Source: Helichrysum umbraculigerum (taxonomy: Eukaryota > Streptophyta > Magnoliopsida > Asterales > Asteraceae). Taken from it: 64,000 nucleotides of DNA. The notes beneath the pieces are model-generated. The model was given only the letters and a program-made list of their open reading frames with translations, did not search any database and had not been told where the DNA came from. This document shows positions 12,018-22,233 of the stretch, one piece after another. How positions within the stretch are numbered: position 1 is the first letter of the stretch; every line of letters begins with the position of its first letter. The stretch is taken from positions 839,501-903,500 of the forward strand of contig CATIUR010000018.1 in the NCBI GenBank assembly GCA_949592205.1, given 5' to 3'. Made by a program: the position numbers and the translations under genes.

Positions 12018-14482
12018 TGTGACACCCCCAAATATGATTGATTTGCGGAAGCTCGATTTGGGTGTCACTAATCAATATACAAAGCACATAAGATAATAAT
12101 GAACGACCACTATATGCGTCGTTTTAAACTTGTATAAATAAAGTAAACGTTTACATCAAAACAATGTTACATTAGCTCGGTTCCTGAAATTGAGAGATTA
12201 CATGGCATAATTACTTTTACAAAATATAATAATGCAATCAAATCTCTAGTTGTATGTATGCTGACTCGAGCTAATAATCCCTGCTTGTGCAGCCAACCTA
12301 CTGCTAGGTACCTGTGATAAATACTAAAATGGGTCAGCGAAAACGCTGGTGAGCTCACAGGTTTGTATGTCAATGTATAGTTGTAAGAACCGCAAGATTT
12401 ATATTGAATTTAAAATGCAATTAAGCAAAATAAAAGTTATACTGTCCATGAGCACATAGTCTGAGCTTAACTTGATTTGTCAGGCCCAATTAAGGAAACC
12501 TAACTTGAAATGTCTCCTACGAGTGTCTAATCCACACTCGTCTTCCCAAATGCTAATATATCCGTTTGACCGGTTAGTGCGTGCTAACCCGGATGAGGAT
12601 TGTCAATCCCATATGATATCATATACTAACATTCACGCTATAAAATACTAGAGACTATGCTTATGGAGGACTTTAAATTGATTAGCTTGAAACTCATGTA
12701 GTACTTGAAGTTGGCACTTGCGTTCTACTTGTAAAACAAAATCGAGTAGTAATATCACACCCCTAGTTGTAAAGCAGTGAAAATAGGGCTATGAAACTCA
12801 CCTGGTTCTTGAAGTGTTTAACTTAATAAACTTGAAGTAATTAGCTGTGGGTTGGTGTCCAAAGACTTGAAACCTGAATGTGTCCACGACACTTGTTTTG
12901 TTATTAATTGTACCGGTATCTCGAAAGACTACCATTGAATTGTTTGTTTAACTTAATGTCCAAATTACCCCGATTTGGTTGATTGTATGGTCACAAGTTA
13001 CTATGACTTGTTTGATTAAATTGATACAAGTTACAACGACTTGTTTGAATAAGTTGATACAAGTTACAACGACTTGTTTGATTTTTAAAGTATGTTTTGA
13101 AAACGCGTACGGACCGTTGGTGATTAGTTGAAAGTAAAAGTGTTATTGTTGTCGTCTTGTTTTTGAAGTGTTACACTTGAAATACAAGTCCCATTATGTT
13201 CTAAAAGTCGCATTGAATAAGTATTTGAAGTTTAAAAATCTCGACACTTGGTGTAAACCTGTGTTTTTGAGGTTCTGGTCTGTGCGACGCTGAGTGCGAC
13301 GTAGCCTGCGACGTTGGGTGCGACGTCGCAGATCCTGACTGCGACGTAGAGCATGGCGTCGCTATGTGCGACTTTCGCAATTTAATGCGACGTTGTGTGT
13401 GGCGTCGCTATAGGCGACGTAGTTGATTTCTGCGACGTTGGGGTTTGCGTCGCTAAGTGCGACGTTCGCAAGTCAATGCGACGTACTAGGCTGCGTCGCT
13501 ATATGCGACGTTGGGGATATAGTGCGACGTAGGTCGCTGCGTCGCATTTGCTCCAGGCCAAATGCGACGTACGGAGTCTGATCGGAGTTTCATCCTCAAA
13601 AACGCATTTTCCGGCCGTCGATCGGCATAATATTTTTACCCAACCCATTTTAGGACATTATAAGGTTATACAAACAACTAGCAAGTTATAAACTTAAAAA
13701 CGAGAGTTTTCGGAGTTGTGTCGGAAACTTACAAATCGCCGAAATGAAATTCCGGAAAGGTAGAAGTGTAGATCGTCGCGAGGTGGTCGTTTATTTCCAA
13801 AGGGGTTTGAAGATCCGAGGTCGTTTAAGGTGTTTATTTTGTGAATTTGATGGTTGATGAAAATGGTGGTGATGATGATAGTTGAGAGAAAAAGAGAAAG
13901 AAGAGAGAGAGAGTTAAAAGAGAAATGAAAGAAAAATGGAAAATGGGAGGTGATTAAGGTGGAATCCCCACCTTTTTCAGTCTCCGCGAAGTGCCCCGTG
14001 CGGTGTTCGTTTTCCCAATTATTTAAACGTTAAATATTTATTTTATAAATTTAACTTTTCGTTTTAATTTACAAAAGTTTATTCCAATATTTTGCTGAAG
14101 TATTTTTACTAAATAATTAGAATTTATGTTATAAAAGGTGTTTTGTTTCGTTTTGTTTGCGAAGTTACATTTGATTCGCGCTTATATAAATTGTGTAATA
14201 AAACTTGGATACGAAATATCATAACAAATAATATTCTAAATAAAATTGAGTTATTAAATGATATTTGTATTACTTAACAAAATTGTTCACCAACGTCCGT
14301 ATTTATTGTATCGAAATTCATTCGATTTGAGGCTCGTACGATTTAAACAAACCGTATAATTGTAGATATATATTCAACAATATATAATAATTGATACCTT
14401 AATTAGCCTAACACAGAACTAATTACATGTATTAAAACTCGATTAGGCACTAAATTCTAGTCCTAAATTGACGGTTGTCACA
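12018..14482 (-). repeat. Element A 5' LTR
   Basis: 2465 bp, nearly identical to 4633-7097. As the upstream copy it carries the presumed promoter; a TATAAAATA motif (minus strand, about 14046-14038), conserved at the same place in the B LTR, is the best TATA candidate, but the start site cannot be fixed from sequence alone. The GCGACGT array is at about 13280-13570. Confidence 0.94.
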
Positions 14483-14985
14483 GCCAACTTGATCTTTGTA
14501 AACGCTAATTTTTAACTAATCAATAAAACGCTCGATAGTAGATTCATCATCAATTACATTAAAAACTTGTTAAAATGATAAAATATTTTAGTTACGACTT
14601 TAAAATATACATCACATTATGGTTATATGGCTATATGGACGACCAATTTTTAGTTTCATGATGTTGATAAAAAAATTCATATAATCGATCAATATAGATA
14701 AATATTTCAAATAAGATTGGTTTAATTATAAATTACCGCTTAAAATGTTATGATATTTAAATTATAAGGACCAAAAAAATAGGAAAGTACTGAAAGTGCC
14801 AATTTCAATAGTTGTGGATACACATTTTAAAAATTAAAAAAAGATGTAGAAAATAATTTTAACCGTAGGATCTTTATGGATGGAACCAATCTAAGGTCCA
14901 AATTGCTCCATGGTATCCTCTTTTAATTATATATTATATTTGACCCTTCTAAATTTTTCTAGTTTAATCGTCAAACTTTTAAAAT

Positions 14986-15021
14986 TTAATGGTTTAACCC
15001 TTCGAAGGGTTAAACCATTAA
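14986..15021. repeat. 36-bp perfect palindrome
   Basis: Perfect self-complementary sequence centred on TTCGAA, arms TTAATGGTTTAACCC and complement, with no spacer. It lies inside the right arm of the Mutator-like element and is built from the same GGTTTAACCC unit that recurs in its inverted repeats. Confidence 0.9.
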
Positions 15022-15362
15022 GTCAATGCAAACTTGAAGGATTAAATCATTACAAAAAAGTTTGAGTGGTTAAAACGAAAAAAAAGTGAAACTTTGAGGA
15101 TTAAACTATTATTACCCAACAAAATATGATTCTTCATATACGTGTGTGATTACCATTATACGTGCAACGTCTAAAGAGATCGACTAGTTACTATCATTAA
15201 GTTCTTGTATTCGCATGGTACATACGTACCAATCTAAGAGACTGATCACGTTACTCACATTAACACTTCTTGGCATGTATCCAATGAAGACTTTTTGTAA
15301 AGATTTTTAGTCAAGAAAAACTTTTCTTCATTGGAGGAAAGACTTTACTTTTCAAAAGCTTA

Positions 15363-15724
15363 GGGGGTGTTTAGTTGTGGAAAAAAGGGGGAGTTTTCTA
15401 GAAAAATTTTCCAATAAAAGTAGAAAACTGGAAAACGCGTTCAAAATGGATTTTTTTGAGAAAATTTTCCAAGAAAATGGAAAATCCACTTTTCCAAAAT
15501 ATAACTTGGAGGTGGAAAACAAGTTCCCCTCACTTTTCCAAATTTTCCTTTATAAATTTCCTCCACACTTTTTCAAATTTTCCAAAATATAACTGGTTTT
15601 CCAAAATTCACTTTTCCAACATTTGAACGCGTTTTCAAAATTTTCAACACTTTTCTAGAGAACGATTTTCTTTAGAAAATTGGAAATGGAAAATTGTGGA
15701 AATTTTCCACAACTAAACACACCC
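15363..15724. mobile_element. PIF/Harbinger-like MITE, 362 bp
   Basis: Ends are inverted repeats of the form GGG(G/T)(G/-)TGTTTAGTTGTGGAAAA, bounded by TTA on both sides (15360-15362 and 15725-15727), the target duplication typical of PIF/Harbinger and Tourist MITEs. The interior is made of AAAATTTTCC-type repeats on both strands, so short frames inside it are not genes. Confidence 0.8.
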
Positions 15725-16437
15725 TTAAGATTTCACCTTTTGGGGTAAAGCTTTTTATTTTGTTTGTGAGTGCAAGTTTTGAAAGAAAAGTTTTTTAAAA
15801 GCTTTTTACATTGTAGTTAAAGCTTTATTACAAAGCTTTTCTTTTATATTCTTAGGTGGCATTGTAAAAAAGCTTTAAAAAGCTTTTCTTGGTGTGGATC
15901 TCCCCAATGACTCGAATGATATGATAGTGATTCCGACATGGATGTTGGATCATCATTATTCTTCACATGGTACAGAGAAAACCATCATCATCTAGATCTA
16001 AAACTAATTTACATGATTATATTTGCACCTCTTTCTTTTTACAATTTGCACCTCCTCCTTAACATTGATGGTTTGTTGGACCATTTTTGGAAGCCATTTA
16101 CTATCATTCAAACTAATGGTATAATAGTTTGACATGACCACTCGCGATCGACGTTGTCGCTAATCGTTTTTATTGAGATAAATTAAAAGATCGATAATCA
16201 TTGATTCATTGGTCATCAATCAACTTGAATTTTGTCTTTTGAAAATTATGCTTGATAACTTTCAACTCTGTTACAGTCATTTCAATGTTATTTCGTTTTT
16301 AATGATAAGTGCGAGAAAACGATCATTATCGAGTAAAAATAATTGAAACAATATATTTGTATAAGGAAATGTGTATACAACAAGTTATATAGATCACTTC
16401 AGTAATCTGGACATAGATAGTATACGATGTTTATAGC

Positions 16438-18983
16438 CTATGCCACAGGGGAGCTAAGGCCCTCTTGAACCGACATAGAGCGAAGATTTTGGTATCTTCT
16501 TGATGATTGGAACTTGATGAAAGAAGCTCGTTTTTTCAAACGATGTATCTTTCTGTTTGAGTACATGGATTGGAAAAATGGGGATGCCTTTTCCTTCGAC
16601 TTGAGAATTAGAAAGAAAATTGTTCTGTAACTCACAAGAAGCACGAATAGAGCAAACAAGTCCCACCATTTAGAATGACTTAATGGTCATCGGAACAACT
16701 TTTTTATCACTTCCTCACCTCTGATTTTCGGGTCTCCTGGTGCTAATCCGTCGAACACCAACCCTAATAGATCATTTTTGTATCCTCCCTGCATTCAAGT
16801 CCTTTGCTCATATAACTTAAAAGGTCTTAATTTATTATTCTTTTATTATTATCTTTTTGCAATTAATACTACTATGGAAATATGGAGTATTATAGAAAAT
16901 ATCTAGCAAGTTTGTTGTAGTTTGTAACTACCTGTATAGCCCATGATCCATAGTTCAAGTAGGAAACCGGGTAGCGCCAAAACGGCTTTGGCAGATCAGG
17001 AAGTTGTCGAAAGAAACCGGATGTCATCATCATAACCCCCTAAATTATGTAAAATAACGAGTCGATTAATAAGTTTTTTGTAGATACAAACATACAACAT
17101 ATGTATGGTATGGTTTAGATGTAATCTTACAAGGACTCCGGCACCTATAACGAGTCCCATTAAGAAATTGGGAAGTAGAGATGCAACAATCATCATGCAA
17201 CTCTCGATCACTGCAATCGAGCCAAAGATGTTGAGACAGTAGAAAGCATATCGTGAGAACCCATGATTGAACTTGACCATGTTCCATGCAATTGTCCCAG
17301 TGATGAAAGAAACCGCCAGCAAAAATGGGAACGAAGATAGAAAATTCGATAGTATAAACACTCCAACCCCATAGTACCCATTGAGTCGCTCCCTAGTAAA
17401 TATCTACAAATAGTTGCAAGCGCAATTTGTTAGCATTTAACAATTACAAATTATTTTACATAATGGTACATTGCTTCAGTAGTATGAAGGTTTGGTTTTT
17501 ACAATTGTCTAAAAAGAGTTAACTTATAGGTACCTTCATATCTTCGATAAACGAAGGAAAGCTTCCGATGGACATGAAAGTCATAAACCCGGTTATGAAA
17601 CCGCCACAGGCTCCCCTTGCTATTATAGCTGTGTAACTTGTACCAACGTCGTAGAAGATTGTCCCAACACATATTGATACAACTATATAAATGATTATAC
17701 GCAACCAATAATATCCCATATCTCTTGACATATTAACAAAAGATCGTTGAGTCAGTGTCGTAAGTTGCTTCCACCATCCAGCTTGACTCGCAGTACTTGG
17801 TCCGGTCTCAAGTCCTTGCTGCAAACAGAATTTAGTAACTAGATGTGATTTTTGTACATTAAAATATGTTTTATCGACATTTTTGACCCATTTGGCTCTT
17901 TATTTTATCACCCATCTCTTTTCATTTACCTGTTAAAGATAAATCATGACACAAATTGACCCATTTTATAAGTCAATGGGTCAAAATGTCACCTCTGTTT
18001 GTACTTATCGATACACGCATAGGGTTTGAGTTAGTAGGAACTTACGATTTCGGAGAGCTGTTTCATCTTTGACCTTGCTTTCGCGGCCTGTTTTGACTAC
18101 CGGTATTTCTCTACTAGAGTCGCTTTGATCTTCGTTGTTGCCAAATTCATATAAGGATCCGATTCTTCTCGTCCATCCTACCGATGAAGAAAGCAGATTC
18201 TTTTAGGAAAATTAATGATATGAAAACAGAAAGGGAAACAAGATTAAACAACACTACGACTGAAACATGTCAAATGTATGTTTGTATATGAATGATACTA
18301 GAACCGGTAGACAAGGAATAGAGCAAAAAAAACATACATAAATCATAGATGATCTGTTATGATCCCACATTGGCCATGTATGGGAATGGTTGGTGGCTTA
18401 TAAGTCTAAGTGTCCCCTCCTCCTTTAAGCTAGCTTTTAGGAGTGAGTTCTACACTTGGGCTTATGGGCTCGATATGGGCCTAGTATGGGCTAGGTTCGT
18501 ATCAATTGGTATCAGAGATATCCCCATCTTTCGAGATCCCAACACCTCGGAGTGGTGGCCTATGTAGTGGTGGCTTGGACCCGAAAGAGGGTGTCAACCG
18601 TGACCAACGAGGCCTCGGAGTGGTGGCCTATGGAGTGGTGGCTTGGACCCGAAAAGAGGGTGCCAACCGTGACCAACATAGCCGTGACCAACGAGGACAT
18701 TGGCTCTTTAAGGGTGGGGTATTATTATGATCCCACATTGGCCATTTATGAGAATGGTTGGTGGCTTATAAGTCTAAGTGTCCCTTCCTCCTTTAAGCTA
18801 GCTTTTAGGAGTGAGTTCTACACTTGGGCTTATGGGCTCGATATGGGCCTAGTATGGGCTAGGTTCGTATCATGATCCTTTCAATGTGGCGGTTACGAGA
18901 TCAAAATATGAATTGATACAATGTAGAAAATGGTCGGATGGATTTCTCTTGATTAGACATGGAAACCCGGATTCAGTAAAAAA
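16438..18983 (-). pseudogene. ABCG half-transporter, 3' exons only, broken
   Basis: Six coding blocks on the minus strand with GT-AG borders and preserved phase: 18983-18338 (interrupted by a TRIM), 18177-18046, 17818-17534, 17403-17131, 17039-16932, 16788-16438. Readable motifs NPSDHFLHCINS, DMGYYWLRI, GFMTFMSIGSFPSF, RERLNGYYGV, FWRYPVSYLNYGSWAIQ and the C-terminal SVQEGLSSP are those of plant ABCG (WBC) cuticular-lipid-type half-transporters close to the Arabidopsis ABCG12/ABCG15 group. Only the linker and transmembrane half are present; nucleotide-binding exons are not in the window. In-frame TAG at 18097-18099 and TGA at 16687-16689, plus the insertion in an exon, indicate a pseudogene. 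Exon borders are my own reading. Confidence 0.82.
18355..18872 (+). mobile_element. TRIM element in an ABCG exon
   Basis: Two 150-bp direct repeats (18355-18504 and 18723-18872) flank 218 bases. Right after the first repeat comes ATTGGTATCAGAGAT, an initiator tRNA-Met primer site; before the second lies a purine tract AAGGGTGGGGT. The flanks TGATC (18350-18354 and 18873-18877) form a 5-base target duplication. The interior holds two tandem ~68-bp units (from about 18544 and 18612) beginning CCTCGGAGTGGTGG. No coding capacity: a terminal-repeat retrotransposon in miniature. The LTRs differ at about 4-5 of 150 bases, so it is older than A or B. Confidence 0.9.
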
Positions 18984-19030
18984 CTGTAAGAAGTTATTAT
19001 TAGTGTAAAATAAAAACTAGCAGAGTGTAA

Positions 19031-19142
19031 ACCATAAGAACTTGTCATTACTTAAAACTATAAGTGGCAAAATAATGGGTCAGGGAACCATAAGAACTTG
19101 TCATCACTTAAAATTATAAGTGGTAAAATAATGGGTCAGGGT
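19031..19142. repeat. Two tandem 56-bp units
   Basis: 19031-19086 and 19087-19142 repeat the same 56 bases starting ACCATAAGAACTTGTCAT and ending ATAATGGGTCAGGG(A/T), with a few substitutions. They lie in the presumed ABCG intron, next to several GGGTC(T/A)GGGT-like degenerate repeats up to 19260. Confidence 0.85.
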
Positions 19143-19579
19143 CACTAGTTTAAATGGGTTTGAATCTAAATGGGTCTGGGTTTAGATGGGTCATTTAGGA
19201 GCATGGGCTAAACGGGTCCGGGTAAAATGGGTCCCGGGTCAGGTTGACCCATCGAGTTTTCACTAAACCTTTTTTTTATTTGAGTGAAAATGAAATAAGT
19301 TAAAAAAAAAAAAAAATTTACCCACCAAACCTGTTTAGACCCGTTGGTTAAATGTTATATGATTGGAAGTTATATTAATTACCCTTTTAGGCCACTCCCA
19401 ACCATTTTTTAATCACTTCTGCCACCTCAGCGCCACATCAGTTTTCCACTAACCGATACAAAACTGATTCACAACTGATTATACATTGCCATCAATGACT
19501 AATCACTTCATTTTTCTGAACCCCACATTCACCAATATACCACTATTTTATACACTAAACAAAAAAAAAGTACGCGAGC

Positions 19580-22119
19580 TGTTGTGCTCACACCGCGTCG
19601 TTATTTTTCAAATGATGATGCGAGCGCAGCAGGGGTTTTAAATTTATATTTTGAGGGGCTTAAATTAACCGTACTACATACTCTGATAAGTAAGCGGTAA
19701 GTATAACCTAAGATCGTTCTATGAATCCAAACGTGTGGGCGATTAAAATTGACACTTTCAGTAGGGAAGTATTTAGGATGGAACAAAGTAGGTAGGTTTG
19801 GGTTTAAAGACAGATAATTAAAATGCAGGAAAGTAAATTGCAGGAAATAAAAATGCAGGAAATCAGATAAAGATAAAGATGTGATTGCTGAGATTTTGAT
19901 AATTAATATTTTAGGATGACAGAACAAATATGGTTGATACTTAATGTGGCAGTTAAACTACTAGGTGTAAACTCTAGAATTCTACCAACTCAATTTCCCA
20001 TTGGCGTATCACTTGGAACTAGGTTATCGTGATTCTGATCGGAGTAATACGCAAACTTCCAATACTCATCTAGTTGAAAGATGAGCAACCTATTTTGGTT
20101 TATACCGAGGTGCATGAATCAGTAGCGTATCGTCTCATAGGTCCGACCGTTCTTAACCCCTAAGGTAGTTTACTACTTTATTAGCACGCAGATTAATAAC
20201 TTTGTATGTTGGACCGTCGATTGTGTAAGGCTTAGTGTTTTAAGGATTCTAGGTCACTAGGACTTTACTCTTATTCCTAAGTCTTATTTTTGCTCGATTA
20301 AGCTCTAATTGCTTCGACTTATGGTTTAAGTTTTCCTTTTCAAACAGTTATACATCTCCAGATTATCCGCAGTTTGATAAAACGTGTTTCATATGAGGAC
20401 CATGCCTTTCAATAATAGACAGTGTACTTTACATGAGATTTCCACTGCTTCTTATATCCAACACGCGTTCAAGAGTAATTGACAGTGAAAGTGACACTCT
20501 AACTAATTAAATGTAAAGCAGTGCGGAAAAGTAAATCTAATATATACAACGAGTGATTTCACTGTGTCTTACTTATTGCGTGTCATGGGCACAGATAACT
20601 ACTTACCATAATTAAGGTTGATCAGTTCCTAATTACTAGGTTGCAGTCACGTGGATAACTGGAAAGGGTACTCCATAAACTAAACTTAAATTCATAAAGT
20701 CCTAACAGTACAAGGATTATTATCTCCTATTTTATCTGAACGTGTTTTACGAACATTATTTTATAATGCATTGATTCTCGTAGGATACACCAGTTGGTTG
20801 TGTAGTTGTATTATCCTTCCGGAGTTCCAACTTTTAAACCAGAGCTGATTCCAATGATATAACTACCTTCGGTCGTTTATCGGCTTCCGTACGTTTGTAC
20901 TTTGCGTAAAGCATTTCTAGCACTATACCGAATAAACAGTTGAATAGGGGCCGTTATATCATTTTACGATTATCGTGCATTGATTGTGTAATGACATCCT
21001 TACTTATAATTATCTACATCATCAGCAATCACAATAATAAACTACTCGCAATTCATGGCAACAAATAAGTCACATACCAGGCAATAATACATATTCAAAA
21101 TATGAAATGAGACAAGTATAATAAAAGTTTAGATATCATCCGGAATTAAATGCGTAGCAGCGTATTATTATAATTGACAAACTCTTTCACACGTACAAAG
21201 ATTGATCTCCGAATCTCTAGCGTTCGCCCTAGCTTCTACGTTAGTCCGTGGACTAATTACAATATTCCTAGAATGAGAAAGACTAAAAGACTACGAAAGA
21301 TTTTCTAGTGAGAAAGAAAGAGTGAAATATGCTAGAATGTGTGCATATGTGGTGTGTGTTTCAAATGAACCTAACCCTCCTATTTATAGGTGAGCTTTGG
21401 CTCACATTAGCACCAAGAGGTGAATGTTAGTAAAAGGTAGCCAAAAGGGCGCACCGGGTACTGTACAACACGAAAAGTAGGCGCACCGGGTACTGTACAA
21501 CATGAAAAGTAGGCGCACCAGGTACCAAAAGTTGCCAAAAACGGAAACCGATGCGGGGCAAAGGTGGCCGGCGGCGGTGGTGTGGTGTCCGGCGGCGGCT
21601 GGCCCACCCCCGCCCCGTTTCGCCATCTTTTGCTTTGTTTCTCGATTCGTGCGTGTTTTCTTCGTTAAGCGTCCGTTTGAGTCGATTCTTTTTTTGTTGG
21701 ATTCGTAACTTAAAAACGAAGATTTTGACATAAGATAGGCCCTGAGATGAGGTTCCTAGCTCCAGATATTGCGTACGAATCATTTGGATCTTCCGGCGGG
21801 CGTAGAATCTTCATTCTTTATCCGTTTTAGTTGATTCTTCTTCTGTTGGATTCGTATTTTGAAAACGAACATCTTGGATATAATGGATGTTGGTGAAGGA
21901 CACTTTAGTCTTGAAATCTTGTTTTGATGACTTGAATCTTCAAACGTGTGTGGAATCTTCGTTTCTCATCCGTTTTGCTTGATTTTTATCGTGCAACCTT
22001 GTTTTGACCATCTTGGCATAATGTCACTGATTTGTTCTATATTTGAGTTATAATTTCAAGAATCGTTCCAGAATGAGAGAGATATCGGTGGTAAAAACAT
22101 GACTTTTTACGCGATATCA
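19580..22119 (-). repeat. Element E 3' LTR
   Basis: On the minus strand this begins TGATATCGCGTAAAAAGTCA, nearly the same as the C LTR start, and shares with C the GC-rich GGCGGCGG stretch, 32-bp tandem repeats (21449-21480, 21481-21512, partial third copy) and a TATA motif CCTATAAATA (21390-21381). The right-hand end is set by the adjacent polypurine motif; the left end (TGTTGTGCTC at 19580) is chosen by alignment with the C LTR and could be a few bases off. Confidence 0.8.
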
Positions 22120-22140
22120 AGTATCCCACACTTAGAACTT
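22120..22140 (-). promoter_or_regulatory. Element E polypurine tract
   Basis: Minus strand CTAAGTGTGGGATACT directly before the LTR, followed upstream by CTTGAGGACAAGCAAAG. The same arrangement stands before the 3' LTR of C (34421-34436) and D (49411-49424). Confidence 0.75.
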
Positions 22141-22233
22141 TGCTTGTCCTCAAGCAAATTTATTCATAAAAAGCTTCTGGAAGGATTCTAATTGCATCAG
22201 TTGTTAGAAAATACTATTTTCAGAAAATATAAA

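Larger units (their letters stand above)
4633..14482 (-). mobile_element. Element A: Ty3/Gypsy chromovirus (Tekay type), complete with TSD
   Basis: A 9850-bp LTR retrotransposon on the minus strand. Both LTRs are 2465 bp with TG...CA ends (TGTGACA...TGTCACA), the primer site matches initiator tRNA-Met, a polypurine tract abuts the 3' LTR, and the 5-base target duplication GCCAA flanks it (4628-4632 and 14483-14487). I count about 12 LTR differences by eye (~0.5%), 11 of them transitions, so insertion was recent. The single long gag-pol frame is broken by two nonsense codons, so the copy is probably not autonomous. It is inserted in the Mutator-like transposon at 3770-15117. Confidence 0.95.
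3770..15117. mobile_element. Mutator-like non-autonomous DNA transposon, split by element A
   Basis: Long inverted repeats lie outside element A. The left end (about 3770-3870) and the reverse complement of the right end (about 15020-15117) share TAATAAT(G/A)GTTTAATCC, AAAGTTTCACTTTTTTTT and the following GTTTTAACC...CTCAA blocks. Next to them are 9-base flanks AATAAAATA (3761-3769) and AACAAAATA (15118-15126), 8 of 9 identical, as expected for a MULE target duplication. Removing element A leaves roughly 1.5 kb with no transposase-like frame, so it is non-autonomous. The family is inferred from duplication length and long TIRs only. Confidence 0.6.

Noticed and set aside
15377..15592. Lys/Phe-rich 71-codon frame
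   Set aside because: Lies wholly inside the Harbinger-like MITE and is made of its AAAATTTTCC repeats.
16996..17361. A single 121-codon gene on the minus strand
   Set aside because: It is ABCG exon 17403-17131 read through its splice donor into the intron.
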